The notes: generated from the sequence alone by a model not told the origin. A stretch of 64,000 bases of DNA from Bradyrhizobium guangdongense (GCF_004114975.1 NZ_CP030051.1:7095501-7159500); one strand, 5' to 3'; positions 54,226-63,145 are shown, counted from the first letter of the stretch. Numbers and translations: made by a program.

Positions 54226-55788
54226 TCACCACTCATTGTCGTGCATTCGGCTCACATAAATTGGTGAATGGGCCCGCAGACCTACCTTGTGCGACACAAA
54301 GCTTCCTGGCGAGGTCGTAATAGCTATCACGCCCGGCGCACGAAGGCCCGCGACACACTGAACGCCGGTGGTGGCGCTGCCGACCTGCGTTATGATCAAG
54401 ACCTCGCCAAGTTTCGAGCGATTGCCTGTGAAGAGAGCCGGCAAGCTAAATTCGACCATCCAGAACCAATCCGGGAGAGCGTCTGTCAACTTGACTTCTG
54501 CGTCGCTAAGTCGAGATCTGTCATGCCCTTCCGAAGACCGAAGATGCTCCTGATACCCTTTCTTATCCATCAAGATCGGCCGCATTACGAAGGGGTTCGT
54601 CTGCTGTACAAGATATTGGTACCATCTGCCATTGTCGAACGAAGGATTGCCGTACAGAAACCGCTTTATCACCACGGAAGCTAGGCCTTCCGCCCAGTGG
54701 GGTAGAATGTCCGGCTGATGAGGATGGACACCAATAATAAACGAGGCCTTGATCAAAGGATCCACCTCGAATGCACGACTGCTGAGCGTATAGTAGGTGC
54801 CCAGATTGTCATCGTGAATTACGAAGTGATCAACCCACGCGCTGCTACGATAGAACGGCGCCGTCGAGGGACCGCTATAGCCGGGAATCGCTTGCGGATG
54901 CCACTCGTCGGAATTTCTCGTGTACCCGAACGCCGTAACCACATGCTCGATATTGGTCTGGCCCGTCGTGAAAACGAAAAGAACGATAAAGCCCGACTCT
55001 ACGTACGCCGTCAGGAGCGAGAGATACTCCGGCGCAGACAGGGTCGCACAATTGACGACTACTGGCTTAGTCCCTGTTCGCATCGCAATCACGTCTTCTA
55101 CATTGCCGACGGACAGACCGGAGATTGGCGGTGCAAGACCCAGCTGCGAATTTATGTCCGCGCTTGAAAGAAGCGCCTGCGAGCCGTCGATCGAGTTAAG
55201 CGCCATGCGCAAGCATGCATGAGCGCAAACATGGATTACGTTATTCTGCTGACAATAATAGAAACCGGAAACACTGAAATCTCGTCCACGCACTGCTCGC
55301 GTAAACGTAGTGTCTCGACATATGTAGTTGTTCAACAGCCGCTTTGTCGTGCCGTCTTCCGATCGCTGGTGCGGCGCGGCCACGATCGCTTCATAGATGT
55401 ACGAATGCAGGAAATCAGCGTTGGGCGGGGCATAGTTTATGATGGTTGCAGCTGCAATCAGCGCATCGGCATCAACATCGTCGATGTTTTCCGCCGATTT
55501 CTCGCCACGAAAGAAAGATAGCTGGATTGCTGAAGCGCGGCCGCCGCCGCCATAGTGCCTGTCAAGATTATCGATCTCTTGTGCGATCGGCGCCTGACCA
55601 AGAGCACATTCGCGGACGACAAAGCTCGCGCCTTGTTTTCTCGCCAGCGTACAAATGCGATGAAGGGAGAGATTGTTCGACGTCCCTGATCGCGGCGACT
55701 TCCAAGCGCCTTCGATCAAATCAAAGTAGAAAGAAAAAGGGAGATGGCAATCGAGGCAAGTCTCGTCCGTCGTCTCCCCAGTCCACAT
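54226..55788 (-). CDS. Papain/C39-like cysteine protease candidate
   Basis: 520 aa, no family recognised with certainty. An early Cys pair (DETCLDCHLPF, 11-14) may bind zinc. The middle has a papain-like arrangement: Gln180/181 then Cys188 in YCQQNNVIHVCAHACLRMAL, His282 in NIEHVVTAFGYT, and Asp326/327 in FVIHDDNLGTYY. This Gln-Cys-His-Asp order fits peptidase C39-like enzymes. No membrane segment or ABC domain is visible, so it is not a classical exporter. It lies 15 nt after a 60-aa ORF. Ribosome site is weak. Confidence 0.6.
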   Translation of the reverse strand: MWTGETTDETCLDCHLPFSFYFDLIEGAWKSPRSGTSNNLSLHRICTLARKQGASFVVRECALGQAPIAQEIDNLDRHYGGGGRASAIQLSFFRGEKSAENIDDVDADALIAAATIINYAPPNADFLHSYIYEAIVAAPHQRSEDGTTKRLLNNYICRDTTFTRAVRGRDFSVSGFYYCQQNNVIHVCAHACLRMALNSIDGSQALLSSADINSQLGLAPPISGLSVGNVEDVIAMRTGTKPVVVNCATLSAPEYLSLLTAYVESGFIVLFVFTTGQTNIEHVVTAFGYTRNSDEWHPQAIPGYSGPSTAPFYRSSAWVDHFVIHDDNLGTYYTLSSRAFEVDPLIKASFIIGVHPHQPDILPHWAEGLASVVIKRFLYGNPSFDNGRWYQYLVQQTNPFVMRPILMDKKGYQEHLRSSEGHDRSRLSDAEVKLTDALPDWFWMVEFSLPALFTGNRSKLGEVLIITQVGSATTGVQCVAGLRAPGVIAITTSPGSFVSHKVGLRAHSPIYVSRMHDNEW

Positions 55789-55803
55789 GGTAGGACTCAG
55801 CGC

Positions 55804-55986
55804 TCAGCGAGAGCGCGGCCCACCAAGAATTACTTTTCGATCGACACCACTGCCGCTCTTCTCAATCGATTGAAGAAATTTTTCTTCCTCCTCCGTGAGA
55901 GGAGCGAGTCGAACGGTCTGTGGCTGATGCTGCGCGGAGGTCGAGATGGTCTCACGCGCGCGATCTTGCTGCCTGCGATTGTCCAT
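55804..55986 (-). CDS. 60-aa basic small protein upstream of the protease candidate
   Basis: A 60-aa product, Gln/Arg-rich at the start, with an acidic helix (LTEEEEKFLQSIEKSGSG) and a tail GGPRSR. It is co-oriented and 15 nt from the protease-like gene, so the two probably share a transcript. It may be a partner or substrate. No family was recognised, and the ribosome site is weak. Confidence 0.5.
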   Translation of the reverse strand: MDNRRQQDRARETISTSAQHQPQTVRLAPLTEEEEKFLQSIEKSGSGVDRKVILGGPRSR

Positions 55987-56480
55987 CGGAGTTATCCTGT
56001 GCTTCCCTCATACACCAACATGGTTAACGCGGGGTATACTGCCGCCGTTCCGGCAACGTTGGCTTGAGCAGTGCTTAGCCTGTTCGCGCAGGAGTGGCAA
56101 CCGGCTCGATTCCTCGCTCCCATAAGGCTACGCGGTCCCCATCGGCCTTTCCGACCGCAACTAGCCTCGATCGCATTGAAATAGCTAACATTTCCGTTGA
56201 ACGGTTACCGGCAGCTATTTCCCAAGAAAAAGTGCGTCAGGACGCCCTATCCACACGCGTAGTCCTCTGAGCCTCGTAGCGCGTTCCTTCAATTAGTGAG
56301 TCAGACCGGCATACCGACATGGTCAGCCATTCCAAAACGAGCCTGGCACGCCGCCGCCTATCAGCGGATCTGCCTCTGGCTCCGAGGCGCGCCCCTTCAG
56401 ACATACAGTAGCACGCGCTACCTGCGACTCTCACCAATTGAAGCCTACCGACATTCAAGAGAAAATCCCCACTGCATCCC
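55987..56480. other. Intergenic stretch without a convincing gene
   Basis: The 683-bp gap 55987-56669 has only short frames on either strand with no ribosome site or family pattern. The promoter of the 60-aa gene must lie at its left end. Its right part (56481-56636) is the repeat listed separately. Confidence 0.5.
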
Positions 56481-56636
56481 AGCTTGCCACAACCTGCGCT
56501 AGACCGGTCAACGTCGCCTCTTTCCCTACGGTTGACCGTCGCGCTGGCCGCGGCGCCCATATAGCTGTCGGGACGAAGGACGTCAGTAAGCACGCGCCGA
56601 TGCCGCGTTTCGACTCCCCGGCGGGCAAAGGGCTCG
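56481..56636. repeat. Palindromic island element, copy A
   Basis: It shares with 62515-62692 the ordered segments AGCTTGCCACA, GGTCAACGTCGC, GTCGGGACGAAGG-CGTCA and CAAAGGGCT, with divergent sequence between. CGGTCAAC and GTTGACCG form an internal inverted repeat. It lies just after the RelA/SpoT-like gene. Confidence 0.7.
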
Positions 56637-56669
56637 GATAAGACCCCGTTCAGGTATGATGGTCGACGC

Positions 56670-59600
56670 TCATTGATTTCCATCGTTCTTCGACGGATGG
56701 TCGTAGCGCCGCTTCCGCATCTCCAGTTCCTCTTCACTGCGGCGCTGTTCAGCTGCGATTTGGCGATCGAGGCTCGCCAAATACTCGTTGGCGAACGATC
56801 GAACCCGCTCGTCTGGGTCCGAAAGCCAAGGTTCGAGCGCGTCTCGTTTACGCCGGTACGCCTCCACCAATCCGAACTCTCCGCTGACGACCCCCGTCGC
56901 ATCCAGCACCAAAATGACGCTGTTGCGCAGATCGTCGTCCGCCGGAAGGCGTCGGATGATCTCCTTGCACAATGACTCGAGAAACGACTCACCATCATAC
57001 GCGGATAGGATGCTGATCGTGAATTCGAGGTCATCGCGCGTACCGCCGACAACTAGCGACATCAACCTGCGATCGAGTTCCTCTGAGAATGCGGGAAACG
57101 CGGCGGACAGGAGGCGCCCGCCTGTGTACTGAAACATGTAGTCGCCGCTCTTAAAAAGCCGACGAACGGTATCGACCGCGTGATCTACGATCGCCTGAAA
57201 GCTCTTCTTCAATTCATAGAATTCGTAAGGCACCGCCTCATAACCGCGTGCGACATCCTTCGATGCAGACAATGCCAGTCGCTCTTCAAAGAAATCGAAC
57301 ACGCGTGTTGGGTGCTTGTTAGCAATCTGAATCAGAATGAATTCTGCATGCGTGTCGATGCGTGGAGCATGCAAAAGGTTTTGAAGGACCGCCTCCACGC
57401 CCTCACTGGTTAGATCGTGGATGAACGACTGCTCTGGCGAGACAAACCACGCCAAGTTGACCCATCGGGAATCTTTCTTTTGCGTGAAATACTCAATACC
57501 GGGCAACAGGACTTGATCTATCAGAGACTCGGTCCCATCGCTATATCGTCGAAACGCGGTTTCCAGAACCTGCACGATCACTCCTTCTTTGTCGAGCCGG
57601 ATACCCGCTTCGAGCAGCCGCTTCAGCTTCGCGCCATCGAACGCCTGAATAAACTTGAGAGAATGCGCGATCTCTACAAGATACTGATCTTCAGCTAGCC
57701 ACCGCTCTATCCGCTCCTCCAGCGCGGCGGCCTGGCTGCTCTGCGCTAAACCTGACAGCATGATGCCGAGAAACCCCGTCAGCGGTCTTTCTATCTTGTC
57801 AATAAAACCAAGCGTGATTGAAGGCCTTGCTTGGCTAAGCCGCCGGAGAAATTCCCCGAAACTAGGAAACGTCGCTAAATCGTCTGACTTCGTCTGTGCG
57901 CAGCGATTGATGATCTTGAACCAATCATCTGCATTCTTCTCGGTAACCTCAGCCACCAGTTCGTCTATACGCTTACTCCGATACTCTCGCTCTTCCTCAT
58001 AGCGCATGCTGTCCCACTGCCACATCGGTGGGAAGACGCACTCAAAGCCAACCAAGACGTTGTAGATTGCAAATCCTGCATTGGCCTCTGCTCGCGCGCG
58101 GAAAGACTGAATACTCATGTCCAACCGCTCGGCAGCCTTGAGAACCGCAGGACCGATATCTTCGGCGACACCAACGCCCTTGTTTCGGCGGTGCAACCAA
58201 AGCAGTTTGCGCTGGATGCTTTGGATGATCTCATAATCGTCGGTCGCTGCAACATCAGCGAAGAAATCAGCCACGCGAGCGCTGTCGTTGAGTATGTCGG
58301 CAAGGAGTTCGTTTGAATAATTCGAAGAAATCGGCATTGCTGCGGCAGCAAAGAGGACGCGCTTGATCTGCGTTTTTTCATCGATCGAGCCGGCCGCACT
58401 ATAGAATTTGCAGAGGATGTCGATCGCTTCAGCACGCACGCCGCGCAGTGCATCGCTGGCAACGACTGATCCACGATGAAAGGTCATAGTGTTGTAGGTG
58501 CTTGTTGTACCATGCACTTCTGTACCAAGCGCGTCTTCGAGGATCTTGAGAAGCACTGGCAAGACCGGCGCGAGAGCGCCAGCAAAGTCACGAACCTTCC
58601 GCACGAGCGCTATCTGCACTGCAGGCCCAGCCTGCTTCCACACTTGCATTTCTTGGGCCGAGAGACGATGAACAAGATCGAGAAGATGCTTGCGCTCATC
58701 ATCGTCCAAGGCGCCGGGAAACACTTCGCATATCGCATCGAACGTGCCCTCAACCGACACGTATCGGATCTGTCCTAGTATGTCGCAAGCAGCATTCACG
58801 ACACGCGCCGCATTCGCGCCGGCAAATCGGCCGCCCGGTGTCTCGATTTCCCGCGGCTTCGTCAGGCGCGCCGCCTTGATCGCCGCGATGATACCGTCCT
58901 TGATCTCAGGGAAGACGCTTACGTGATCATCGTAATGGGGCAGCACGTAGTCCCGGAACCGCTCAAGAAGTTCTAGCCGCGCGTTATTGTCCGCACAATC
59001 CGCAAGCGCCTTCAGCGCGCCCCGGTCAAAGAGCTCTTTACCGCTCAGCAGACGATCGTAATCGCTGAGCGCCTTCTGAAACTCATAGCCAGCAGGAAGC
59101 AGGTACGTTTTCATAATCGTCTCGAAGCGTTGCTCGATCGCCTCGAAGAGTTTTCCGCCGAAACCTGCCAGTTTAGGTTTCTTATAGAGAATGTCGTGGA
59201 CCATTTCGGACCACGTGTGGTTCAGCGTCGTCTGCACTTGCACTTCGCAAGCAAGTCCCGAAAATCGCGCATACTCCGGGAGCTTTGTTCGGTCGTCCTT
59301 CAGCGAAACAACGAAGTTGTCCGAGATGAAAAGGTTCTTCGGATCGCCCTCGCCCGGCACGGGGTGATGAATCTTCGTCCGCTTCCAATCGACGTCGAAG
59401 TTATCGGTGATAATGCCGCTGCGCTGGAAGCGAGTGACATCTTCATTCGAGTAGAAAATCAGACGGCAGCCAGCCAGGTCTTTTATATCCTGAGCTAACG
59501 TCGTCGTATCTAGCTTGCCACGATCCTCAAGCTTTTTCTTGAGCGACCCTGGGTCCTTCGCCCGCGCCTGCACTAGCTGCAGCCGAAACGGGGCGCCGAT

Positions 59601-59684
59601 CGCCGCCCTAAGGATCGAGGCGACAACATCGGCTAAGGCCGCATAGTCGGCCCGCTTGGAGCTGGTGTAAGTTTGAAAATCCAT
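56670..59684 (-). CDS. RelA/SpoT nucleotidyltransferase-domain protein with long C-terminal region
   Basis: 1004 aa. Residues 38-185 match the (p)ppGpp synthetase fold: RAKDPGSLKKKL (41-52), DIKDLAGCRLIFYSNED (66-82) and EVQVQTTLNHTWSEMVH (147-163) with the catalytic-type Glu147. The segment normally Tyr-x-Ser-x-His reads FISDN (119-123), so substrate use may differ from ppGpp synthesis. The remaining 800 residues look helical and HEAT-like, and are much longer than in small alarmone synthetases or toxSAS toxins. The context suggests a defence effector. No strong ribosome site precedes ATG 59684. Confidence 0.75.
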   Translation of the reverse strand: MDFQTYTSSKRADYAALADVVASILRAAIGAPFRLQLVQARAKDPGSLKKKLEDRGKLDTTTLAQDIKDLAGCRLIFYSNEDVTRFQRSGIITDNFDVDWKRTKIHHPVPGEGDPKNLFISDNFVVSLKDDRTKLPEYARFSGLACEVQVQTTLNHTWSEMVHDILYKKPKLAGFGGKLFEAIEQRFETIMKTYLLPAGYEFQKALSDYDRLLSGKELFDRGALKALADCADNNARLELLERFRDYVLPHYDDHVSVFPEIKDGIIAAIKAARLTKPREIETPGGRFAGANAARVVNAACDILGQIRYVSVEGTFDAICEVFPGALDDDERKHLLDLVHRLSAQEMQVWKQAGPAVQIALVRKVRDFAGALAPVLPVLLKILEDALGTEVHGTTSTYNTMTFHRGSVVASDALRGVRAEAIDILCKFYSAAGSIDEKTQIKRVLFAAAAMPISSNYSNELLADILNDSARVADFFADVAATDDYEIIQSIQRKLLWLHRRNKGVGVAEDIGPAVLKAAERLDMSIQSFRARAEANAGFAIYNVLVGFECVFPPMWQWDSMRYEEEREYRSKRIDELVAEVTEKNADDWFKIINRCAQTKSDDLATFPSFGEFLRRLSQARPSITLGFIDKIERPLTGFLGIMLSGLAQSSQAAALEERIERWLAEDQYLVEIAHSLKFIQAFDGAKLKRLLEAGIRLDKEGVIVQVLETAFRRYSDGTESLIDQVLLPGIEYFTQKKDSRWVNLAWFVSPEQSFIHDLTSEGVEAVLQNLLHAPRIDTHAEFILIQIANKHPTRVFDFFEERLALSASKDVARGYEAVPYEFYELKKSFQAIVDHAVDTVRRLFKSGDYMFQYTGGRLLSAAFPAFSEELDRRLMSLVVGGTRDDLEFTISILSAYDGESFLESLCKEIIRRLPADDDLRNSVILVLDATGVVSGEFGLVEAYRRKRDALEPWLSDPDERVRSFANEYLASLDRQIAAEQRRSEEELEMRKRRYDHPSKNDGNQ

Positions 59685-59804
59685 AGGTGAATGTTAATTC
59701 GAAATGACTCTTCAGAGGCGCACATTGTATCAATGGTCACCCGATTCGTCGTCTCGCACGCGAGGCTTCTTCGGCAAAGCCCCCCCGATTCGCGGCACAA
59801 GAGA

Positions 59805-59832
59805 AGAGGCCCCTTCGGGGACGGCTTCTCCT
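59805..59832 (-). terminator. Possible terminator after the SGNH-hydrolase gene
   Basis: A small CCCC-TTC-GGGG hairpin read leftward is followed by a TCTTCTC run, in the 245-bp gap between the two leftward genes. The rest of the gap is unassigned. Confidence 0.4.
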
Positions 59833-59929
59833 TGCAAGTCTTGACAGAGTCGGCTTGGAAACTCATGTTCAATCTCAAGTGCTATGATCCTGCGAATTGC
59901 TGCTCGCCGGGAGCACTAGGTGATGGATC

Positions 59930-61768
59930 CTAGCCTACATACCGCCACCACTTCGAAGGCTTGGCACCTATCGGCATACCTGAAATCTCAACAAGCCGAG
60001 GCGCCGGCACTCCTTGCAGAAGAAACTTGATATCGTTCAGAATTGACGTCTTACTCGCAAATATTCCATGGTTCGTTCCGAGAATGTCCCGCCCTACATC
60101 TGAAGCGTCTATCGTCTCGACGGGATGAACCACCAGCGGCCCCTCAATCGGAACGTCGCCCGCGCGTACACCCCTGGCTAGCTTCTTAGATACCTTCAAT
60201 GCCTTGTCTCGCGATGATGCGTACATCGTCATGCCGCGAGCCAACGGCCCGATTTTTTCGATCCACCGTTGGTATTGCTCCGCATCCACATCGGGGGCGG
60301 CCATCATAAGATTCTCGAGAGCGAGGCCACTTTGCCGGTTGGCATAGTTTTGTAGGGCGTCTAGGACCAAGAAGTTCCCCATGCTGTGTGCCATAATGTT
60401 GAGCTTGGAGACTCCGGCGGACCGCAGATCGAGCAATAGCTCTACAAAGCGATCTCGAGCAAGGAGCGCCGATTCGCGATCGTACATATAGCCGGTAAGA
60501 CTCAAGCTCGCCGCGGACGCCCACGAAAATAAGATCGGCAATCCTCGATATCTGATATCCCAAGCGACCTGAGAGCACATATACAAACCATCGAGAAAAG
60601 AAACATTGAAGCCATGTACGAATATTAACACTTCGCTACTTGACGATTTCGCGATGAGGTCGAGCCAATGTTCCTTCTCGAGCGCTCTGAAGTCCTCCAA
60701 AACGAAATGATACCTCGGATCAAGCTCCCCCTCATAGAGGGTTACATTGAAAGCCGTCCAACGCGTTGGTCTCCCCGGCTTGCCGGGCAACCTTTCACGA
60801 GGAGCTTTAACGCTTGCTATCCCGTAGGCCGTTCGCTCGGGCTCCCGTTCACTCGAAAACTTGGCTTCATCGTTCGAACGACGCCGGGTTGTCGCGTAGA
60901 GAAGTGTCACCCGGCTTGCCGCTGAGTCATCTACCCAAGGTGGTTCGTATGACCCAGGCTGATCCAGGTAAGTGGCCCCCTCATCATTCTTTCCTGATTT
61001 GGCTACCTGTTCTTGCGCATGACTGTCCGTGGACTTATTCACAGCCTCCCCAGCCTGGGTAGTCGCCCGTGGCACATAGATGTTCTCGACGCCTTTAATC
61101 CCATCGATGATGTAGTCTGTCAGGTCATCCGCAATTTGACCTGTAGCCCAATCGCTAAGGTGCAACTTTTCGAGATCGTTGGGATCCACCATCTGTTCGA
61201 GCGGAATGTAATGGTCGTATTGCCACGAACGCATGATCTCAAATCGATTAAAGACAGTGATGCGCTTCTCACTTGCAATTTGCGAAATGAGAGATTGCAT
61301 CGTTTGTGTTTGACTAATCTTTTCGGAGCTTATTAGTGCCGGGACGTAGGGCGGCCCCATCAAGATGGTATCCAGCGCCCTAGCTTCAATCCATTCGACA
61401 CCCTTCCGAACTGCTGCAATTACTTCATTACTAGAGTGACCTTTAACAATGGCATCAGTGCCGACCTGCCAAATAACCAAGGCCGGCGCGTGGGAAATGA
61501 CATCCCGATCGAACCGTTTTAGCTCCTCAGGAGCCTCTTCTCCTTCCACGCCACTGTTGATTACATCAAACTCGATTTCAGTGAATTCGCGTGAGAGTGC
61601 AACCTGCAACCGCGCAGGGTACGGCAGGACGCCGCCTTGACCTGCCGTGTCGCCCGAACCGATCGCGACAACTTTGACCGATCTACCCGTGAGTATGCTT
61701 TTGGCTAACCCGGCAAGAAAATACTGTCCCTTCAGAGCGGGATCGTTAATCGGGGGCACTTCAGCCAT
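59930..61768 (-). CDS. SGNH-like plus DUF900 alpha/beta-hydrolase fusion
   Basis: 612 aa. N-terminal SGNH-hydrolase-like domain (30-215): VVAIGSGDTAG, VIWQVGTDA, and LHLSDWATG. The nucleophile position of the GDSx motif reads Gly39 (GSGD), and the Asp of the D-x-x-H motif reads Glu200, so this half looks inactive. The C-terminal half (from about 282) is a DUF900/COG4782 alpha/beta hydrolase: LLYATTRRR, oxyanion IFVHGFN, nucleophile elbow AHSMGN, Asp in APDVD and His in GTNHG, all intact. Likely an esterase or lipase; the substrate is unknown. Confidence 0.82.
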   Translation of the reverse strand: MAEVPPINDPALKGQYFLAGLAKSILTGRSVKVVAIGSGDTAGQGGVLPYPARLQVALSREFTEIEFDVINSGVEGEEAPEELKRFDRDVISHAPALVIWQVGTDAIVKGHSSNEVIAAVRKGVEWIEARALDTILMGPPYVPALISSEKISQTQTMQSLISQIASEKRITVFNRFEIMRSWQYDHYIPLEQMVDPNDLEKLHLSDWATGQIADDLTDYIIDGIKGVENIYVPRATTQAGEAVNKSTDSHAQEQVAKSGKNDEGATYLDQPGSYEPPWVDDSAASRVTLLYATTRRRSNDEAKFSSEREPERTAYGIASVKAPRERLPGKPGRPTRWTAFNVTLYEGELDPRYHFVLEDFRALEKEHWLDLIAKSSSSEVLIFVHGFNVSFLDGLYMCSQVAWDIRYRGLPILFSWASAASLSLTGYMYDRESALLARDRFVELLLDLRSAGVSKLNIMAHSMGNFLVLDALQNYANRQSGLALENLMMAAPDVDAEQYQRWIEKIGPLARGMTMYASSRDKALKVSKKLARGVRAGDVPIEGPLVVHPVETIDASDVGRDILGTNHGIFASKTSILNDIKFLLQGVPAPRLVEISGMPIGAKPSKWWRYVG

Positions 61769-62033
61769 TTCTTTGCCCGTTCATAAAGTGGTCAGTGCAA
61801 TCGACATGATCATGCCGGTTCATAGTGCAAATGCAAGGCGAAGATGCGCGCGCACAAGCGTACAGGGTACGAGACGAGATCGGCCCGGGGCCAGCGCAGA
61901 TCCCGCCGCTGACGCGGGTCTGATCCGGTAAATCCAAAAGAGATCGGCACTAGCGCCACCGATTTCCGAATAGATACGAACGGGTAGAGCAACCCTCTCC
62001 ATCAAAACCAGCCGCTAACCCAGCTGAAATGAA
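61769..62033. other. Intergenic stretch, promoter side of the hydrolase gene
   Basis: No gene is convincing in this part of the 322-bp gap. It must hold the promoter of the leftward hydrolase gene; no clear -35/-10 pair was identified. Confidence 0.4.
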
Positions 62034-62062
62034 AGGGCCCCGACTGTCGGGGCCTCTTCTTG
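62034..62062 (-). terminator. Strong stem-loop terminator
   Basis: GGCCCCGA/TCGGGGCC stem with a very short loop, T-rich on both sides (TCTTCTT rightward, CTTTCATTT leftward). It ends the zinc-knuckle transcript and may work in both directions. Confidence 0.7.
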
Positions 62063-62090
62063 AACGGCGCTCGAGCGCATTCGAAGGATG

Positions 62091-62279
62091 TCACGCAGAC
62101 ACGCCACCGCCTTCAGCGTCAGTGCAAGTCCGTGCCGTGTGCCCCTCCTTTCCACATTTCGAGCACTTTTGAGCGGCACGCGCCTTGCTGGCGCCTCCGC
62201 TAAAAATCGCAACTAGCTGCCGATCGATCTCTTCACGCTCCTCGATCAGCCTTTTGGCTTTCTCAACATCATAATCCAT
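62091..62279 (-). CDS. Small CCHC zinc-knuckle protein
   Basis: 62 aa. An N-terminal charged helix (VEKAKRLIEEREEIDRQLVAIF) leads to a zinc knuckle CSKCGKEGHTARTC, an exact C-x2-C-x4-H-x4-C, the motif of retroviral nucleocapsid and other RNA/ssDNA-binding proteins. The start is ATG at 62279 with GGAG about 8 nt upstream; an ORF start at 62327 lacks one. A terminator follows. Likely binds nucleic acid. Confidence 0.75.
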   Translation of the reverse strand: MDYDVEKAKRLIEEREEIDRQLVAIFSGGASKARAAQKCSKCGKEGHTARTCTDAEGGGVSA

Positions 62280-62514
62280 TTGAAGGTCTCCAATGCTTGC
62301 AGAAATCGGACCGTATACATCCGGCAACCAAGCGCATCCGCCGGAGCGACGCAGCCAGATTGGAAACTCCTTTCATCGGAAAAGAAACGGTGCCTGTACG
62401 TCGCGTCGCAACGCTGGGCAGCTCAGCGAAGAGCTATGAACGACAGAACCTTTTTCGGTGACTGCCTTTGCACCAATTAGTGCATAACCCTACATTGTCT
62501 GAATTCTCCAACAT
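62280..62514. other. Intergenic stretch without a convincing gene
   Basis: Upstream of the zinc-knuckle gene; short frames only, with no ribosome site or recognisable protein pattern. The stretch continues into the repeat at 62515. Confidence 0.4.
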
Positions 62515-62692
62515 CGAGCTTGCCACACGGCGCGGCTACTACGGTCAACGTCGCTTCGCGACGTGCTTCGCTTCGCTGCGCCCCTTCGGGTGACCGCGCC
62601 GCTTTGTGTGGCAGTGCTGGAAGTGTCGGGACGAAGGGCGTCATAAAACCGCTTCGCGATCGACGCCCTGCGGGGCGTCGAACAAAGGGCTG
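62515..62692. repeat. Palindromic island element, copy B
   Basis: The bulged palindrome TGCCACAC (62521)...GTGTGGCA (62613) encloses inner arms GGCGC/GCGCC and GGTCA/TGACC. It is followed by GTCGGGACGAAGGGCGTCA and a second hairpin CGACGCCC/GGGCGTCG (about 62659-62680). It shares ordered segments with copy A at 56481-56636. Confidence 0.75.
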
Positions 62693-62849
62693 CAACTTTT
62701 GTACCCAACGTTGAAAAACCGAGAAGGACATCCTCCTCTGGACTCGACAGCTCCGGCAAGACCCAACCTCGGCCAGCACTCCCCCTCCCAAGAATGTTGA
62801 GCGTTCGGCGCGGGGCGCCCGAATTGCAGGCGCCGGCCCACCCCCTCTG

Positions 62850-63074
62850 CTAGCGCCTTGGTCGCGCGCGGCGGCCTTGGCCGATGACGGCGTTGACCGC
62901 CACGGGATAGGAGACGTCTGGCTTGTACCGGAAACACTCACACCCCGGTTTCAGACAACGGCCGCGCATCCTTCGAGAATGACGTTTGTTGCAAAGACAG
63001 GATGGGGCTGAACAGGGTGCGGTGACCCAATCATGGACCGCACCTCGGTGCCTGCAGTTGCTACACATTGGCAT
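62850..63074 (-). CDS. Small Cys-rich zinc-binding protein
   Basis: 74 aa with at least eight cysteines in a regular layout: CSNC at the start, then two C-x4-C-x-C motifs (CSAPSCLC and CLKPGCEC) separated by a basic stretch RHSRRMRGR. A basic tail follows. It is likely to bind zinc and perhaps nucleic acid. No ribosome site is evident before ATG 63074, so the start is uncertain (ATG at 63068 is also in frame). No family name recognised. Confidence 0.6.
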   Translation of the reverse strand: MPMCSNCRHRGAVHDWVTAPCSAPSCLCNKRHSRRMRGRCLKPGCECFRYKPDVSYPVAVNAVIGQGRRARPRR

Positions 63075-63109
63075 AGAAGAAAAAGATTAGCTGATAGTAA
63101 GAAGATGTC

Positions 63110-63137
63110 CTCACCCGGCGCAAAAGCGCCGGGTGAG
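63110..63137 (-). terminator. Terminator after the 123-aa hypothetical gene
   Basis: Perfect 12-bp stem CTCACCCGGCGC/GCGCCGGGTGAG with an AAAA loop, followed leftward by a pyrimidine-rich stretch. It lies 9 bp past the stop of the hypothetical gene. Confidence 0.75.
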
Positions 63138-63145
63138 ATCGCGCT

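Noticed and set aside
55804..55986. 60-aa ORF as a double-glycine leader peptide for the C39-like protease
   Set aside because: The GG is only four residues from the end, and the usual hydrophobic leader spacing is absent, so a bacteriocin-type precursor is unlikely.
56237..57052. 271-aa minus-strand frame at the end of the RelA/SpoT-like gene
   Set aside because: It overlaps the 1004-aa gene in another frame and shows low-complexity Arg/Ser sequence without recognisable features.
62477..62941. 154-aa minus-strand frame across copy B of the palindromic element
   Set aside because: It overlaps the repeat and the end of the Cys-rich gene, and looks like translated repeat; no ribosome site.
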